Of a stretch of 64,000 nucleotides of DNA, positions 25,248 through 35,428 are shown piece by piece. The stretch comes from Nematocida ironsii. Its lineage: Eukaryota > Microsporidia. Position numbers and translations under genes: made by a program. Each line of letters begins with the position of its first letter. Positions within the stretch are counted from its first letter, which is position 1. The notes under the pieces were generated by a model, which was not told the DNA's origin, made no database searches, and saw only the letters and a program-made list of their open reading frames with translations. The stretch covers positions 36,059 through 100,058 of the forward strand of contig LTDK01000159.1 in assembly GCA_001642415.1 (NCBI GenBank), written 5' to 3'.

Positions 25248-28154
25248 ATGGCTGGTCTCTTCCTTGAACAGGCGAATGTCTCTCAGATGCTTACATGCTG
25301 TGGTGTGCAGAATAATTCTTTATATTTTGTGCATGAAAATGTGATAGAATTTGTTGAAACACAGAGACAAATGAAGCTGCCCTGTAATATTAAATGGGCA
25401 GCATCTGATGGGTGTGTTATATACGCATTGGCAGAAAAGGCTATTTACAAAGTCAAACCTGGCACAGGGCTATCATATGAAATAAGCTCATCGGCATTTG
25501 ATTTGTGCGATATACCAGTAAAAAATGGGTATTTTAGGGATAATAAAATATTTATCCTGTCTGATAATGAAGTGATAGTTTATGATTTACAGAGTGAGGA
25601 AACCTTTAGGTATGTCCCGTATGGTCATAAGATACTCTGTATGGATCTGTGCTATACACACTCTAATGAATTTATTCTGCTTCTCAGCTCACACAACCAG
25701 AATGTTATTAGAACAATCAGTGTAAGAAATGGGCTGGAGGAAATGGCACAATTTTCAGTGCCAAGTAGTGTGCATATGATATACAGTCTTTTAAATAAGA
25801 GCATGCTTTTAATAGAACCAGATAAGATTTCTTTACACAATTCAAGTTCTATCACGCATAGTATGTGTTTTAATGCGCAGGTAGTTCGGGCAGGTATAAT
25901 TCTGAATAATGTATGTGTGCTGAGTCTACTAACTAATGAACTGTGCTATATAGATATAGACCAGCTTTTAGTTGTAAATTACATTAAGCCTGGAATTATA
26001 TCTGAGGGAATGGTATGCATAAGAGAACATTTGTATTTGTATAATAAAATTGGAGATATTTGTGTTGTGGATATTAAGAATAATATTTCACATATAGTTA
26101 AGACAAATACAAGTGTGACTGCACTGAAAAAGGGTTATAAATTGACTGACATGAAAATAAAAACCAGTGGAGGATGCGAGCGCATACAGCTATTGACACA
26201 GCGCAGTAAAAGCATTAGGCTAGAAGAGCTTATGCAGAAATATAAAGAATATACTAATAAGTTGGAAATAGAGGAGAAGCCTGTTCAGATCTTAAGTAGT
26301 GGAGTATACTCTGTTGTGAGGTATGTGGATAGACTTAGCATAACGGATAAAAGATTTAGAAATGAATCTGTTGTTTTTTCACAGGATATTATTATGTGCT
26401 CAATTAGTAATGCATCTATTTACTACTTAAATAAGTTTGGAGTACTTTCTGTGTATAAAGAAAATAAAACAAGTGACGTGTGCCTGTTTTGTGGGGATAG
26501 TGGCATATCATCTGAAACCACTAAAAATCACATGCAGGCATGTCAGGGAGAAGTTTTCTTTGCAGACATGCATAATAATCTGTTAGTATGCTCTACCACC
26601 AAAGGAATTTATCTAGCCAATGCAGAAAGTGGAATGTCCCAATGTATTGGTGAATATAATCCAATCTCTCTGCGAATTTATAAAGAAACAGTTGTAATTG
26701 GTGATGAAAATGAGTCAACTGTAATTCACATAAATAACAAGTTAGAGGTGACCAAACAACACTCAATTCCAATAGCAGGGTGCACAGTTGTGCCTATTAG
26801 TGCTGAAGAGTATTTATTGCATAAGTACAATGGAAGTTTATGGTATATTCACAATGACAGCACAAAGACCCAGAATATACGAATCGGCACAGTTGTTATT
26901 AAAAGCATCTCATATTTAGAAGATAAAATTTTGATCATCACAGATAGTAACAGTATTTTGTTAGATACACGCTGCAGTACAGTTAATGCTCAGCTAATTG
27001 ACAGTAGAAATAAGCACGGGATTAGTTGCATTGACGCAGACAGTAATGAGTATCAAGTATACAGATATAACAAGAATCTAGATAAACATTATATTGCTAT
27101 TTACAAGCTAGTAAACTGCCCAGTATACAGTAAAAAGAGTGTAGTTAGAAATAGTTGTATTAAAGACAATGACATAATTGATGCTATTAATATAAAGAAG
27201 TATAGAGTGATAATTAGTAAAAGCACCACACTAGTTAATGAAACTGTGCTTTCTAATGAATCCTCTATTAAAGTCTCTCTATACAACAGCAAGGGATATA
27301 TCCATAGTGTAACGTATAACAAAGTCTTCTCAATACACTGCATAGGAATAGGAAATAGACTATACATAGCAATAAATAAAGAAGACAAATCCGAGATACT
27401 TACACTGAAGATAAAGAAAAGCACAATATCTCAGGTAGAAAGTACACCAGTCGAATCTTCTATCACTGGAATTTCTGTACACAAAGGTATTTTATACTGC
27501 TGCACTACTATTGGAGTTATACTGCACAGAATGTACAAGTCTGGGCTTACACCAGTTGGTAAGAATACTTTGCATACATACAGCAATGGTGCCGGCAGAT
27601 ATGAAGTACGTGATGGATATTTGGTGGAATATGTTTTGTCCCACATCATACTGCACAGAATTATTTTAGACAGGAACACTGCCCGGTTAGAAAAATCTCC
27701 ACTGGTGTATGTGGACAGAGTAAAAAGTAGACACAAAGTAGTTCGAATGCTTAATGACAAGTACTTTGTTATAGGATATGCACATGAAACCAGTGGGTCC
27801 GTTATTTTGCTTAAGAGAAAAGAAAACACAAGGATGCATGTAGTTCTGTCATTTTCTCTTCCCTCTGGAGTCATTGGCATAGAAAAGACTTCTCTATCCC
27901 TAATAAACCGGTCTGATACTTTATTTATACTCACAGAAACGGGAAGTATATATAGAATGGAATTGATAGATGACAATGTAATTAGTGCTTTAGTTCATGC
28001 GCACAGAAATAGTTCACCCAGCGAGAAAAATGAAATTCAAGTATTTGCTAAAGAAGACCTATTCCCAATAATGGAAGTGAAATCTCATGCAAATAAAAGA
28101 ATAATTCTTTCTAGTGAACCAGATAAAATTACCTCACTCTCTATATCACTATAG
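25248..28154 (+). CDS. Large beta-propeller-like protein, CPSF-A/DDB1 type possible
   Basis: A 968-aa protein dominated by short beta-strand units with many aromatic and glycine turns, and no membrane segment. Repeating patterns such as FILSDNEVIVYDLQSEE and ILYCCTTIGVILHRM look like propeller blades. The C-terminal part has SGSVILLKRKE and DTLFILTETGSIYRMELID, recalling the CPSF-A family (CPSF160, SF3B3, DDB1), where 'F-x-x-T-x-x-GSI' units are common. At 968 residues it is shorter than those proteins. I cannot choose a subunit; a Vps or nucleoporin propeller is another possibility. Confidence 0.35.
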   Translation: MAGLFLEQANVSQMLTCCGVQNNSLYFVHENVIEFVETQRQMKLPCNIKWAASDGCVIYALAEKAIYKVKPGTGLSYEISSSAFDLCDIPVKNGYFRDNKIFILSDNEVIVYDLQSEETFRYVPYGHKILCMDLCYTHSNEFILLLSSHNQNVIRTISVRNGLEEMAQFSVPSSVHMIYSLLNKSMLLIEPDKISLHNSSSITHSMCFNAQVVRAGIILNNVCVLSLLTNELCYIDIDQLLVVNYIKPGIISEGMVCIREHLYLYNKIGDICVVDIKNNISHIVKTNTSVTALKKGYKLTDMKIKTSGGCERIQLLTQRSKSIRLEELMQKYKEYTNKLEIEEKPVQILSSGVYSVVRYVDRLSITDKRFRNESVVFSQDIIMCSISNASIYYLNKFGVLSVYKENKTSDVCLFCGDSGISSETTKNHMQACQGEVFFADMHNNLLVCSTTKGIYLANAESGMSQCIGEYNPISLRIYKETVVIGDENESTVIHINNKLEVTKQHSIPIAGCTVVPISAEEYLLHKYNGSLWYIHNDSTKTQNIRIGTVVIKSISYLEDKILIITDSNSILLDTRCSTVNAQLIDSRNKHGISCIDADSNEYQVYRYNKNLDKHYIAIYKLVNCPVYSKKSVVRNSCIKDNDIIDAINIKKYRVIISKSTTLVNETVLSNESSIKVSLYNSKGYIHSVTYNKVFSIHCIGIGNRLYIAINKEDKSEILTLKIKKSTISQVESTPVESSITGISVHKGILYCCTTIGVILHRMYKSGLTPVGKNTLHTYSNGAGRYEVRDGYLVEYVLSHIILHRIILDRNTARLEKSPLVYVDRVKSRHKVVRMLNDKYFVIGYAHETSGSVILLKRKENTRMHVVLSFSLPSGVIGIEKTSLSLINRSDTLFILTETGSIYRMELIDDNVISALVHAHRNSSPSEKNEIQVFAKEDLFPIMEVKSHANKRIILSSEPDKITSLSISL

Positions 28155-28611
28155 CCATAAATACAGAATCACTAATAAATCAGTAATATACGATATTCTA
28201 TCTACATATTTAAAATCATATAATAATATAATAAGCTGCTTACACCTCTTTATATTCCCTGCTAGAAATATCCATGCCCTGCAATATTCCTATTTATATG
28301 TATACGGTGTAAATTTCTAAATCATACGAAGTACCAGTTGACTATATGGCGATTCTGTTAATAACGCCTATTTTTGTGAACTTCTATATGATTTTAGTTC
28401 GTTTCCTCCGTGTTTAATAAAATAACTCTTCTCTATCATCTACACTGAATAATAATTTTTTTAATATTTTGGGTTATATATACTTTTATACTGTAATGCA
28501 TTTATTTAAAATCCGTTTATATCCTTTAGAATATTTTCATATGTGGGTGTAAATAAGCATTAACAGCCGTTAAAATTATAAATATGGAAATGTTTAGATG
28601 GTTTAGAATTT
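28155..28611. other. Convergent intergenic region
   Basis: AT-rich sequence between two gene 3' ends. An open frame at 28114-28320 overlaps the end of the upstream gene and shows no domain, so it is not annotated. Nothing else is seen. Confidence 0.5.
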
Positions 28612-29370
28612 TTAGCTAAGAATGCTTTTTACTTCGCTTTTAATATTTTTTAGCATATAGCTGAACATAGGGATTCCCAAGTCAATTCCGAACCAAATAA
28701 GCATCATAATAATGCATATAATAAGTGTTGACATATAGAACAGGAGAGAGAAAGTTCTTTTTTTTCTTTTTTGCATTGTTTTATAGACGAACCTACACTC
28801 TCTATCCATAAGGAGTACTAAACCAGTAATAATGCACCCAATAACTATCTTTCCTGTGAGTGTTTTGATTTTTATTAAATCTAGTGCATCTGCCATATAA
28901 GACATAATTATGTCATGCAAGACAAAACTGCACCCTATTAATATGGAATAAAATAATGCGCCTCCAATGTAATTTAAAACAGATCCATCAGAAACAGCAG
29001 CAAAGTATCCTAGCACCAGCCTGTAAAAGACAGAAAACTGTACAAAAATCTCAAATAATACGCAGAATAAGACAGTTATAAAAAACAAAGTCTGTTTAAT
29101 ACTCTTATCAAATTCATAGAATGAGTTTGGCCGCACTCTGTAATACACCTCTGAAAATGAGTAGATGGGTAAGGATCCAAAGAAGAAAAATATAAGAGAC
29201 TCCATAGCTGTAAATATACTAATTGCCACTAGAATATTATAAAATATGTCTAAAAGCGTTGATACTACTGATTTCTTATGTATTCTGTATACAAACAAAT
29301 TTCTAATAAGTAGATACGTATACCTAAACTGCCTTTCAAGCCTATACAAACTGTATTCTCCTATGTACAT
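28612..29370 (-). CDS. Multipass membrane protein, unrecognised
   Basis: A 252-aa protein with about five hydrophobic segments (roughly residues 42-72, 92-122, 130-155, 168-186 and 208-235) and a basic loop KTMQKRKKRTF before the last. The N-terminus is polar and basic, without a signal peptide. Aromatic residues are abundant. I recognise no family. The reading frame, clear ATG and regular hydrophobicity support a true gene. Confidence 0.55.
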   Translation of the reverse strand: MYIGEYSLYRLERQFRYTYLLIRNLFVYRIHKKSVVSTLLDIFYNILVAISIFTAMESLIFFFFGSLPIYSFSEVYYRVRPNSFYEFDKSIKQTLFFITVLFCVLFEIFVQFSVFYRLVLGYFAAVSDGSVLNYIGGALFYSILIGCSFVLHDIIMSYMADALDLIKIKTLTGKIVIGCIITGLVLLMDRECRFVYKTMQKRKKRTFSLLFYMSTLIICIIMMLIWFGIDLGIPMFSYMLKNIKSEVKSILS

Positions 29371-29677
29371 GTTTTTGGTATTTGTAATTTGTGTAATACC
29401 TATAAAAAGTACATTTACAATTTATACGCATTGGGTAAATTACATTCCTAATTAGGAAACTCCAACAGAATATTATGTTTGCTTGATATTCATTACTTAC
29501 TTATTTGTATGTTACTAGTAGATGCTGTATAGCCCTAAAGTATCTATAATGTATTTAAAGCTTTTTAGAATATATTTCTCTAAATAAAAGGATATATTAA
29601 TATGCATTTGCTTCTGATATATTATTGAGCAATGCGTTCTCTATATTATTATACATCTGTACTCTCTTGTGCTAGTT
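29371..29677. other. Intergenic region downstream of the piggyBac ORF
   Basis: AT-rich. I looked for a terminal inverted repeat or TTAA-flanked end that could mark the left edge of a piggyBac element and could not identify one. Confidence 0.45.
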
Positions 29678-31021
29678 TTACTCATCTGCTAGCCAGGTAC
29701 TAAAGTACTTTTCCCACATGTTTATATGATCTTTAGTAAAATCAATGTCTAGCTGCATTTCTATGCCAAGTGCATCCTCTACAAGACATATTTTAAACTC
29801 AAGCAGCGTCATACTTCCTGTGGTAAATGTTCTATAAATATACCAAGCATTAAAAATGGCCGTGTTACACATCAGATGCAGTATAACTGTCCTGTACCAC
29901 TCGCTAATTTTATGTGTGCTGTTGTAAAATGTCTCTATATGGTCTGTTAAGGAAATGCCTTGAGTCGACTTGTCATAGTCTTCACCCACATCAATATTAT
30001 TGCTGTTGTTATAAATATTTACTACTCGGCCCTTGTGCTCTTTGAATGTACTCAGCATAAACCTCGTATAGTTGTTTGTCCACTTAAATAGCTTTATCCC
30101 TGTTAAATTTGACAGTGTAACATAGTCGCCCTTTTTCTGTAAATACTGTCTGTCTGTTGGCAAATACTCTGCATTTGCTACTACCTTACCGCATAAGTAT
30201 GTAGACTGTGCTAGAAGAGTATTTGCTAATATAAAATTTGTTATTCTACTGCCAGTGTATACTCTCTTTTTTTTATACAGCAGACCAGAGAGTAGCTTGT
30301 TTATTACATTGTTAATTCTGTCTATGTCAATACTAGCACTCTGTGCACTAACTAAAACTCCCCAGTCAAACGTATACCCATCCTTTGAGCACATTTTAAA
30401 TACGTCCACTCTGTGTGGTACACACTTTCCATCTGTTGGGTGGTCTATAATAATTTGGCCATCTTTTGTTAGTGCGCTCTCATCTATAGAAATGACATGT
30501 CCTACTTTAACTGCTCTTTTAAAATTTCGAGTAATCATGTGTATAACTTTAGTTACTTTTATAGCAGGATCAGTATCCGAATCAATGCTTTCTTTTACAG
30601 CATTAAAATATATGTGATTAAGTATGGAATAATATCTGGTTTTCGTTATTTTTTTAGTCTGGCCTTTAATTATAATACTCTCTGTGCACCACATGTCTTT
30701 AATGTTGTTATATAATAATATGTCTTTTATCTGGTGATAAAATAAAAATATACGCAATTCTTCCACTGTCAAAGAATCCCAATTGTCATTGCACATAAAA
30801 TGCTCTACAGACGAATTATGCATACTACAACACTTTGCATATGTATTTGTTGCTTCTACAATATGTGATAAGACCTTATCTGTAATAAATAGCTTGTATA
30901 AAGATACTGGATCTCTAGCATCGGTTTCTTTTAAAATGCCTTCTGTGACCTTCCTTGCTGGTTTTTTCTTTGTTTTACTATCTGTGTTTCTAGGATTCCT
31001 TCTATTATCTATATTTACCAT
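29678..31021 (-). CDS. PiggyBac-type transposase-derived protein, catalytic triad incomplete
   Basis: An uninterrupted 447-aa ORF with the DDE_Tnp_1_7 (piggyBac) layout. It has a basic N-terminal tail, the helical N-terminal domain (WDSLTVEELRIFLFYHQI), then the RNase H-fold core with VISIDESALTKDG (first Asp at 180). Next comes STYLCGKV, the counterpart of the 'T-Y-x-x-GT' element. The second catalytic Asp, normally in TDN, is replaced: the aligned stretch reads VYTGSRITNF (Gly257). The third, normally in WKD, reads WTN (Asn316). The C-terminal Cys-rich domain is missing. The protein is therefore unlikely to transpose. An intact frame despite lost catalytic residues fits either a domesticated protein or a recent loss. 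No terminal repeats were found. Confidence 0.72.
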   Translation of the reverse strand: MVNIDNRRNPRNTDSKTKKKPARKVTEGILKETDARDPVSLYKLFITDKVLSHIVEATNTYAKCCSMHNSSVEHFMCNDNWDSLTVEELRIFLFYHQIKDILLYNNIKDMWCTESIIIKGQTKKITKTRYYSILNHIYFNAVKESIDSDTDPAIKVTKVIHMITRNFKRAVKVGHVISIDESALTKDGQIIIDHPTDGKCVPHRVDVFKMCSKDGYTFDWGVLVSAQSASIDIDRINNVINKLLSGLLYKKKRVYTGSRITNFILANTLLAQSTYLCGKVVANAEYLPTDRQYLQKKGDYVTLSNLTGIKLFKWTNNYTRFMLSTFKEHKGRVVNIYNNSNNIDVGEDYDKSTQGISLTDHIETFYNSTHKISEWYRTVILHLMCNTAIFNAWYIYRTFTTGSMTLLEFKICLVEDALGIEMQLDIDFTKDHINMWEKYFSTWLADE

Positions 31022-31642
31022 ATTCTATGAGAATTAAAATATTTTTTATTTATGTGGTATAAGTATATTTCACACCATAAATAATTAAATATCTACATAA
31101 ATTGTATATTAATAGTTTTATTATAGTATTATTCTGTTTAAGTGTGTAATAAATCAGTTAGCATCATATGGTTATTTCGGGTTATATAAATATATTTATT
31201 GGTTTATACCATATAATAACAAATTATAATACCAGTGAATGAAACACACTTATTAATATAAAATCAATAGAATAAATAACATTTACATATTTAGGCTTAT
31301 ATAATACAAAAGCTAATGGAAAATTAAATATATCATACTACCTTAAATAAGTGTAATTAATTATTAGCAGTATAGCCCGGAATTCTAACCCAAAATATAT
31401 TTTGTTTTTTGTATTTGCATTATTATTACAGATGTGTACACAGAATAAATAAATAATTTACACTTTTTTATTCTTGGAAATATTTATTTTTGGATGATTT
31501 TATGTGTTTTATATTTAAGAAAATTCTATCACGTAGACTTTTTAAGGTTTTTAATATAATTCGGGTCAACACTGTATCTGAGTAATTGATTATGTATTGA
31601 GTACTCACTTTCCTTCCAATTAACTTTTCTCCAAGCTACTGG
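31022..31642. other. Intergenic region upstream of the piggyBac ORF
   Basis: AT-rich and gene-free. It holds one exact CGGGTTAT (31178-31185) and a related CGGGTCA (about 31563). No transposon end is recognised. Confidence 0.5.
31178..31185 (+). promoter_or_regulatory. Intergenic CGGGTTAT motif
   Basis: Exact copy about 157 bp upstream of the start codon of the piggyBac-type gene, in reverse orientation to it. Role unknown. Confidence 0.28.
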
Positions 31643-31933
31643 TTATTTTTTTCCTGAAATTAATATTTCCTTCTGAAGTTTGTTAAGGCTGAACTCTTTA
31701 AGATATATGGCAGTAAATACTAATCCTAACCAGATATTCCCGTCACCACCAGCACTATGTTTTTTAGGAATAGTAAATGCTTTCTTATTCGCATCATCCT
31801 CAAATATCGCTTTTAATTCATATTCTATATCATATCACAGCTTTACTTTTCCAGACTCTTCTTCTTTTTTCACACGTTTCGCCATTTCTTTTATTCTATT
31901 ATAAAGAACCGATAGATTTAAATTCTTTGACAT
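31643..31933 (-). pseudogene. Decayed small ORF with one in-frame TGA
   Basis: From an ATG at 31933 the minus strand reads 32 codons, an in-frame TGA (31835-31837), then 63 further codons in the same frame to a TAA. Both halves look like coding sequence rather than chance AT-rich translation. The first is Lys/Glu-rich (EMAKRVKKEEESGKV); the second has a varied composition with AFTIPKKHSAGGDGNIWLGL. No family is recognised. Neighbouring DNA also looks decayed, next to a transposase gene. Confidence 0.35.
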
Positions 31934-32005
31934 ATTTATTCTAGCAGCCAGAATTTACAATCTCTTTGCTGTTGTAATATTGTTTTTTCATCGTATAATT
32001 CCCAA

Positions 32006-32013
32006 ATAACCCG
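32006..32013 (-). promoter_or_regulatory. Intergenic CGGGTTAT motif
   Basis: Exact copy on the minus strand, about 70 bp upstream of the ATG at 31933 and in the same orientation. Role unknown. Confidence 0.28.
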
Positions 32014-32172
32014 TATTTATGCCATAACCCTATCTGATTGCTGAGTAAATACTATTTCTTTTTTTAATAGTAATAATATTATTGTTTGCGCAGAAAATAC
32101 ACAAACGCACTCTGAAAAATTATCAGACTTAACATCTTTAGTGCTCTTCATATTTTCATCATTTTTAGTACT

Positions 32173-32424
32173 CTATATATTCTGTTTAACATCTTCAACA
32201 CTCTTTGTATTCTCATCATCATTAGTGCTGTTTGTATTCTGTTTAACAGCATTGTTATTTTCTACCGCCTCATCATCATTAGTGCTTTTTGTATGCTTAT
32301 CCTCACATGACACATCTTTCTGTGCATGTTCTTCTTCTGTGTGGTGTTTGTCCTCGTTATTACTGGGTTTAATATTTATTACTACATTCTCCTCTTTACA
32401 GGTTATTATTATAGGATTACTCAT
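32173..32424 (-). pseudogene. Hydrophilic repeat protein, probably cut short by a nonsense codon
   Basis: An 83-aa acidic, Asn/Asp/Glu-rich frame from the ATG at 32424. It contains tandem units related to STNDDENTKSVEDVKQN. It ends at a TAG (32173-32175) inside the next repeat unit. After this stop the same frame goes on with a further recognisable unit (STKNDENMKSTKDVKSDN) and stays open to a TAA at about 32017. The stop therefore interrupts a repeat array, which suggests a recent truncation or a pseudogene. No signal peptide, domain or family is recognised. It could also be a short expressed protein ending at the TAG. Confidence 0.4.
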
Positions 32425-32869
32425 TATTACACTTGAATATTTAAATTATTATACAATTTATTATTTATACAATAAAATGCATAATAAGGCAGTATAGTTA
32501 ATACAACACTACTAGTAAGCTATATTTAAACAATCTATGCTGTGGTATGGAAACACTAATATACAGTTAACATAAGAAATACTCAACATATTATAGCAGC
32601 ATAAATTACATAATAAAGCTCTTTATATCGGCATTTGAAGTACACGAATACAAATGTTTATATTTCAATTATTTCATAAGAAGTAACTATAATACACAGC
32701 ATACACTAAAAAATAATAAAATTCTGGTTTAATACCAGCATAAGTATAGTCCAATAAGAAGATGAATATTTCATATCAATTGAATATTTCTAAGTAAATC
32801 TACTATTTAATCAATAGTAAATATCAGAAATAGAATATAAATATCTCGAAGTTTTATTTTCTTTTATAA
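32425..32869. other. Divergent intergenic region
   Basis: AT-rich, gene-free. Just before the start at 32870 is a T-rich leader (GTTTTATTTTC). Nothing else is supported. Confidence 0.5.
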
Positions 32870-35428
32870 ATGAAAATAGATAAGATTGTTACATGGATAA
32901 TCTCAATAATTATAGGTATATCAACCCGAAATATACAACAGAATACAAATTCATCTAATGCGAATTTAATACAGCCTAACTCTTGGTTAGATGCTACAGT
33001 AGCAGGAGAAGTCACATGTTATAACACAGCAATACAGAGTATTCTAACAGATTCATACATTGATTATTCACTGGATATGGATCTATTGCAGATAAATAAC
33101 CTAAATTACTACAATGAGAATGATTGTAAATACAGTTCATTTATACAGTTAGACATATATCCAACACAAAGGCCTATGTTCTTTGATTATTTTATAATTA
33201 GACAGGGAATTATACTAAAGAATCTGGCTAGAATAGAATTATTAATTGACAAAAAATTCACCCTAAGAGAAATAAAGCAGAGCTTAGTAAAAAAAAAGCA
33301 TGAGATTAAAAACAAAAGAAACAGAATTGAATTCAATAAATTACACATACAGAATAAAAAAGATGGAACAAATCCACCCTTATACCAAATAAGAAATGCA
33401 ATTCTAACAGCAAATACAATACTTAAAGGTGTAATACTACAGGAGCACAGAAATATAGAATCTACTATATATACGTATTCTGTATATATAAAAAATAATT
33501 TAAATGAAACAAAAGAGGCGTATAATGAAATAAAGAATCAATACAATGCAAAGAATTTTGAAGAAAATTCAAAAATAACAATAGATACAACCTTAGATAA
33601 TTTTGAACATATTTCAGCACCAAAAAGTCTATTCCACATAAGGCATCTTAAATTTGAATATTTGTTAAATCATATTTTTATATCACTAACGCAAATTAAG
33701 AGTTTTATTATAAAGCATAAATCATTACTAGAAATAATTGATGAATGTGATGATTTAAACCGCTATAAAAGTTTAATTGAAATGAATTTATTGCCATATG
33801 AAAAGCTTAATTATTATGCTATAGTGAATAACATACCAGATATTCAAAAATTTCTAGATAACATTAATAAAATATACATGAAATTCCAATATGCTATATT
33901 CAATATAAACATAAAATTTGAAAAGCATGTACTTTTAATATACGAATTAATATCCAAGGAGCCTATGCCATATGATACATCAACAAGTACAAAAATACAA
34001 ACGTATATTGATACGGCGCTAAATGAGATTACTGAGATTGAATCAAAGCATAGGTGTATCAAACACATTATAAATGTGTTTAATGGCATAATTCTAAAGG
34101 ATGAGCTGCCAAAAAGTATAATAAAAGAAGTGAAGGAAAATCTAGAAAATCAATTTTTAAAGGACTTAAGTGGCACAAAAATCTCGAATTTGAGAGCTAA
34201 CACAAAAAAAATAAATAGTAAGATACAAGAAATGGAGGAAACTATGAACAAGCACAAAAATATAAATAATCCGAAAACCGCAAATGTATTAAAAAAATTA
34301 CTTGAAACAAGAATATTAGCAGAAGATTCTGAATTGGTATATTCAATAGGGAATGATATAGAATTGCTAATGTTTAACAGGTATTCAGTGCATAGCACAA
34401 AGAATTATATAACTTGTTATAATAAATTAATACAGATTATAAATCAGTATGAAAAAGATGAAAATCTTGGATCTCCTGTGTATTCATTAGTAAAAGCTCC
34501 ATTTGCTGTAGGGAGTGTGAATATTACCTCATTAAAGGAAGAAGTTAAGAGCAAAAAAAATCAGCTTAATAACACAATACATGTACTGATAGATATGATA
34601 TTTTCTATGAGAGAGGATAGCTATATAATGGAGCAGAGTAATCCATCAAATAGTACAAACAACAAAGAAAAAATGTATAATTCGATAGAAACAATGCTAA
34701 GTGCATTGTATATATTTGATGTATACAAAAATAAAAGTGACATTCCCTGGAATATGTTTGAGGAAAACAAACTGTTTCAACCAAATAGCAATATGAATGC
34801 TGATATATTCCAAGAAAAAGTATTAAAGGTAGCTGATAAGCTAGCCAGTTACATAAGTAACTCGACAAATATTTCGCTGGATAGTGTGAATAGTTCATTA
34901 AGTATTTGTGCACAGACTTCTAAGCAGTATAGCCAACTGGAGAAAGCAGAAAATCCTCAATTAAATACATCTGTCTCAGAAAGCGCAGAAGGCCCGAAAT
35001 TATCTGATGAAATTGCGTACAATAATTACTTTGAGTCACTAATTAAGCTATTTCTAACATTTGATTCAGATGTAAAGAATATGGAGATTAGGCTGGGAAT
35101 GTTACATATGAATGCTCCTATAATTGATCCCGTGTTTGGCTCTAATTTATTTCCTGGCAGCTATATGGAAATAATAAAATTGCATATAAAACTAATTGTC
35201 CAGGAGTATGCTAACATTTGCATAAGAAACGAAATTATCAGCACAATAAGTAATATATGCAATCTTGAAAGCCTAACAAATGAAGAAGATAGCGATTTCT
35301 TTGAATTTAGTTCTGAAGAAGAAAGCTCTTCAGAAGAATTATTACTGCAGAGAGACAAAGTAGATATGTTAAAACTTACTATAATAGAAGATAACGCTAA
35401 AACATACACGGAAAATGACAGTGACTAA
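32870..35428 (+). CDS. Large secreted coiled-coil-like protein with acidic tail, unrecognised
   Basis: An 852-aa protein. The N-terminal hydrophobic stretch (IVTWIISIIIGIS, residues about 6-18) looks like a signal peptide. The rest is helical and Lys/Asn/Ile/Glu-rich, with several long segments likely to form coiled coils (for instance KQSLVKKKHEIKNKR near residue 140 and EEVKSKKNQL near 560). The C-terminus is strongly acidic: FFEFSSEEESSSEELLLQ, then ENDSD. No further membrane segment or known domain is visible. It is flanked on both sides by long AT-rich DNA, like the other lineage-specific genes. Probably secreted and possibly host-exposed; this is inference. Confidence 0.6.
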   Translation: MKIDKIVTWIISIIIGISTRNIQQNTNSSNANLIQPNSWLDATVAGEVTCYNTAIQSILTDSYIDYSLDMDLLQINNLNYYNENDCKYSSFIQLDIYPTQRPMFFDYFIIRQGIILKNLARIELLIDKKFTLREIKQSLVKKKHEIKNKRNRIEFNKLHIQNKKDGTNPPLYQIRNAILTANTILKGVILQEHRNIESTIYTYSVYIKNNLNETKEAYNEIKNQYNAKNFEENSKITIDTTLDNFEHISAPKSLFHIRHLKFEYLLNHIFISLTQIKSFIIKHKSLLEIIDECDDLNRYKSLIEMNLLPYEKLNYYAIVNNIPDIQKFLDNINKIYMKFQYAIFNINIKFEKHVLLIYELISKEPMPYDTSTSTKIQTYIDTALNEITEIESKHRCIKHIINVFNGIILKDELPKSIIKEVKENLENQFLKDLSGTKISNLRANTKKINSKIQEMEETMNKHKNINNPKTANVLKKLLETRILAEDSELVYSIGNDIELLMFNRYSVHSTKNYITCYNKLIQIINQYEKDENLGSPVYSLVKAPFAVGSVNITSLKEEVKSKKNQLNNTIHVLIDMIFSMREDSYIMEQSNPSNSTNNKEKMYNSIETMLSALYIFDVYKNKSDIPWNMFEENKLFQPNSNMNADIFQEKVLKVADKLASYISNSTNISLDSVNSSLSICAQTSKQYSQLEKAENPQLNTSVSESAEGPKLSDEIAYNNYFESLIKLFLTFDSDVKNMEIRLGMLHMNAPIIDPVFGSNLFPGSYMEIIKLHIKLIVQEYANICIRNEIISTISNICNLESLTNEEDSDFFEFSSEEESSSEELLLQRDKVDMLKLTIIEDNAKTYTENDSD

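Noticed and set aside
29371..31642. Terminal inverted repeats or TTAA target duplication around the piggyBac ORF
   Set aside because: TTAA words are common in this AT-rich DNA and no paired inverted ends were recognised.
31680..31904. 74-codon plus-strand ORF
   Set aside because: Antisense to the decayed minus-strand frame, which has the more protein-like composition.
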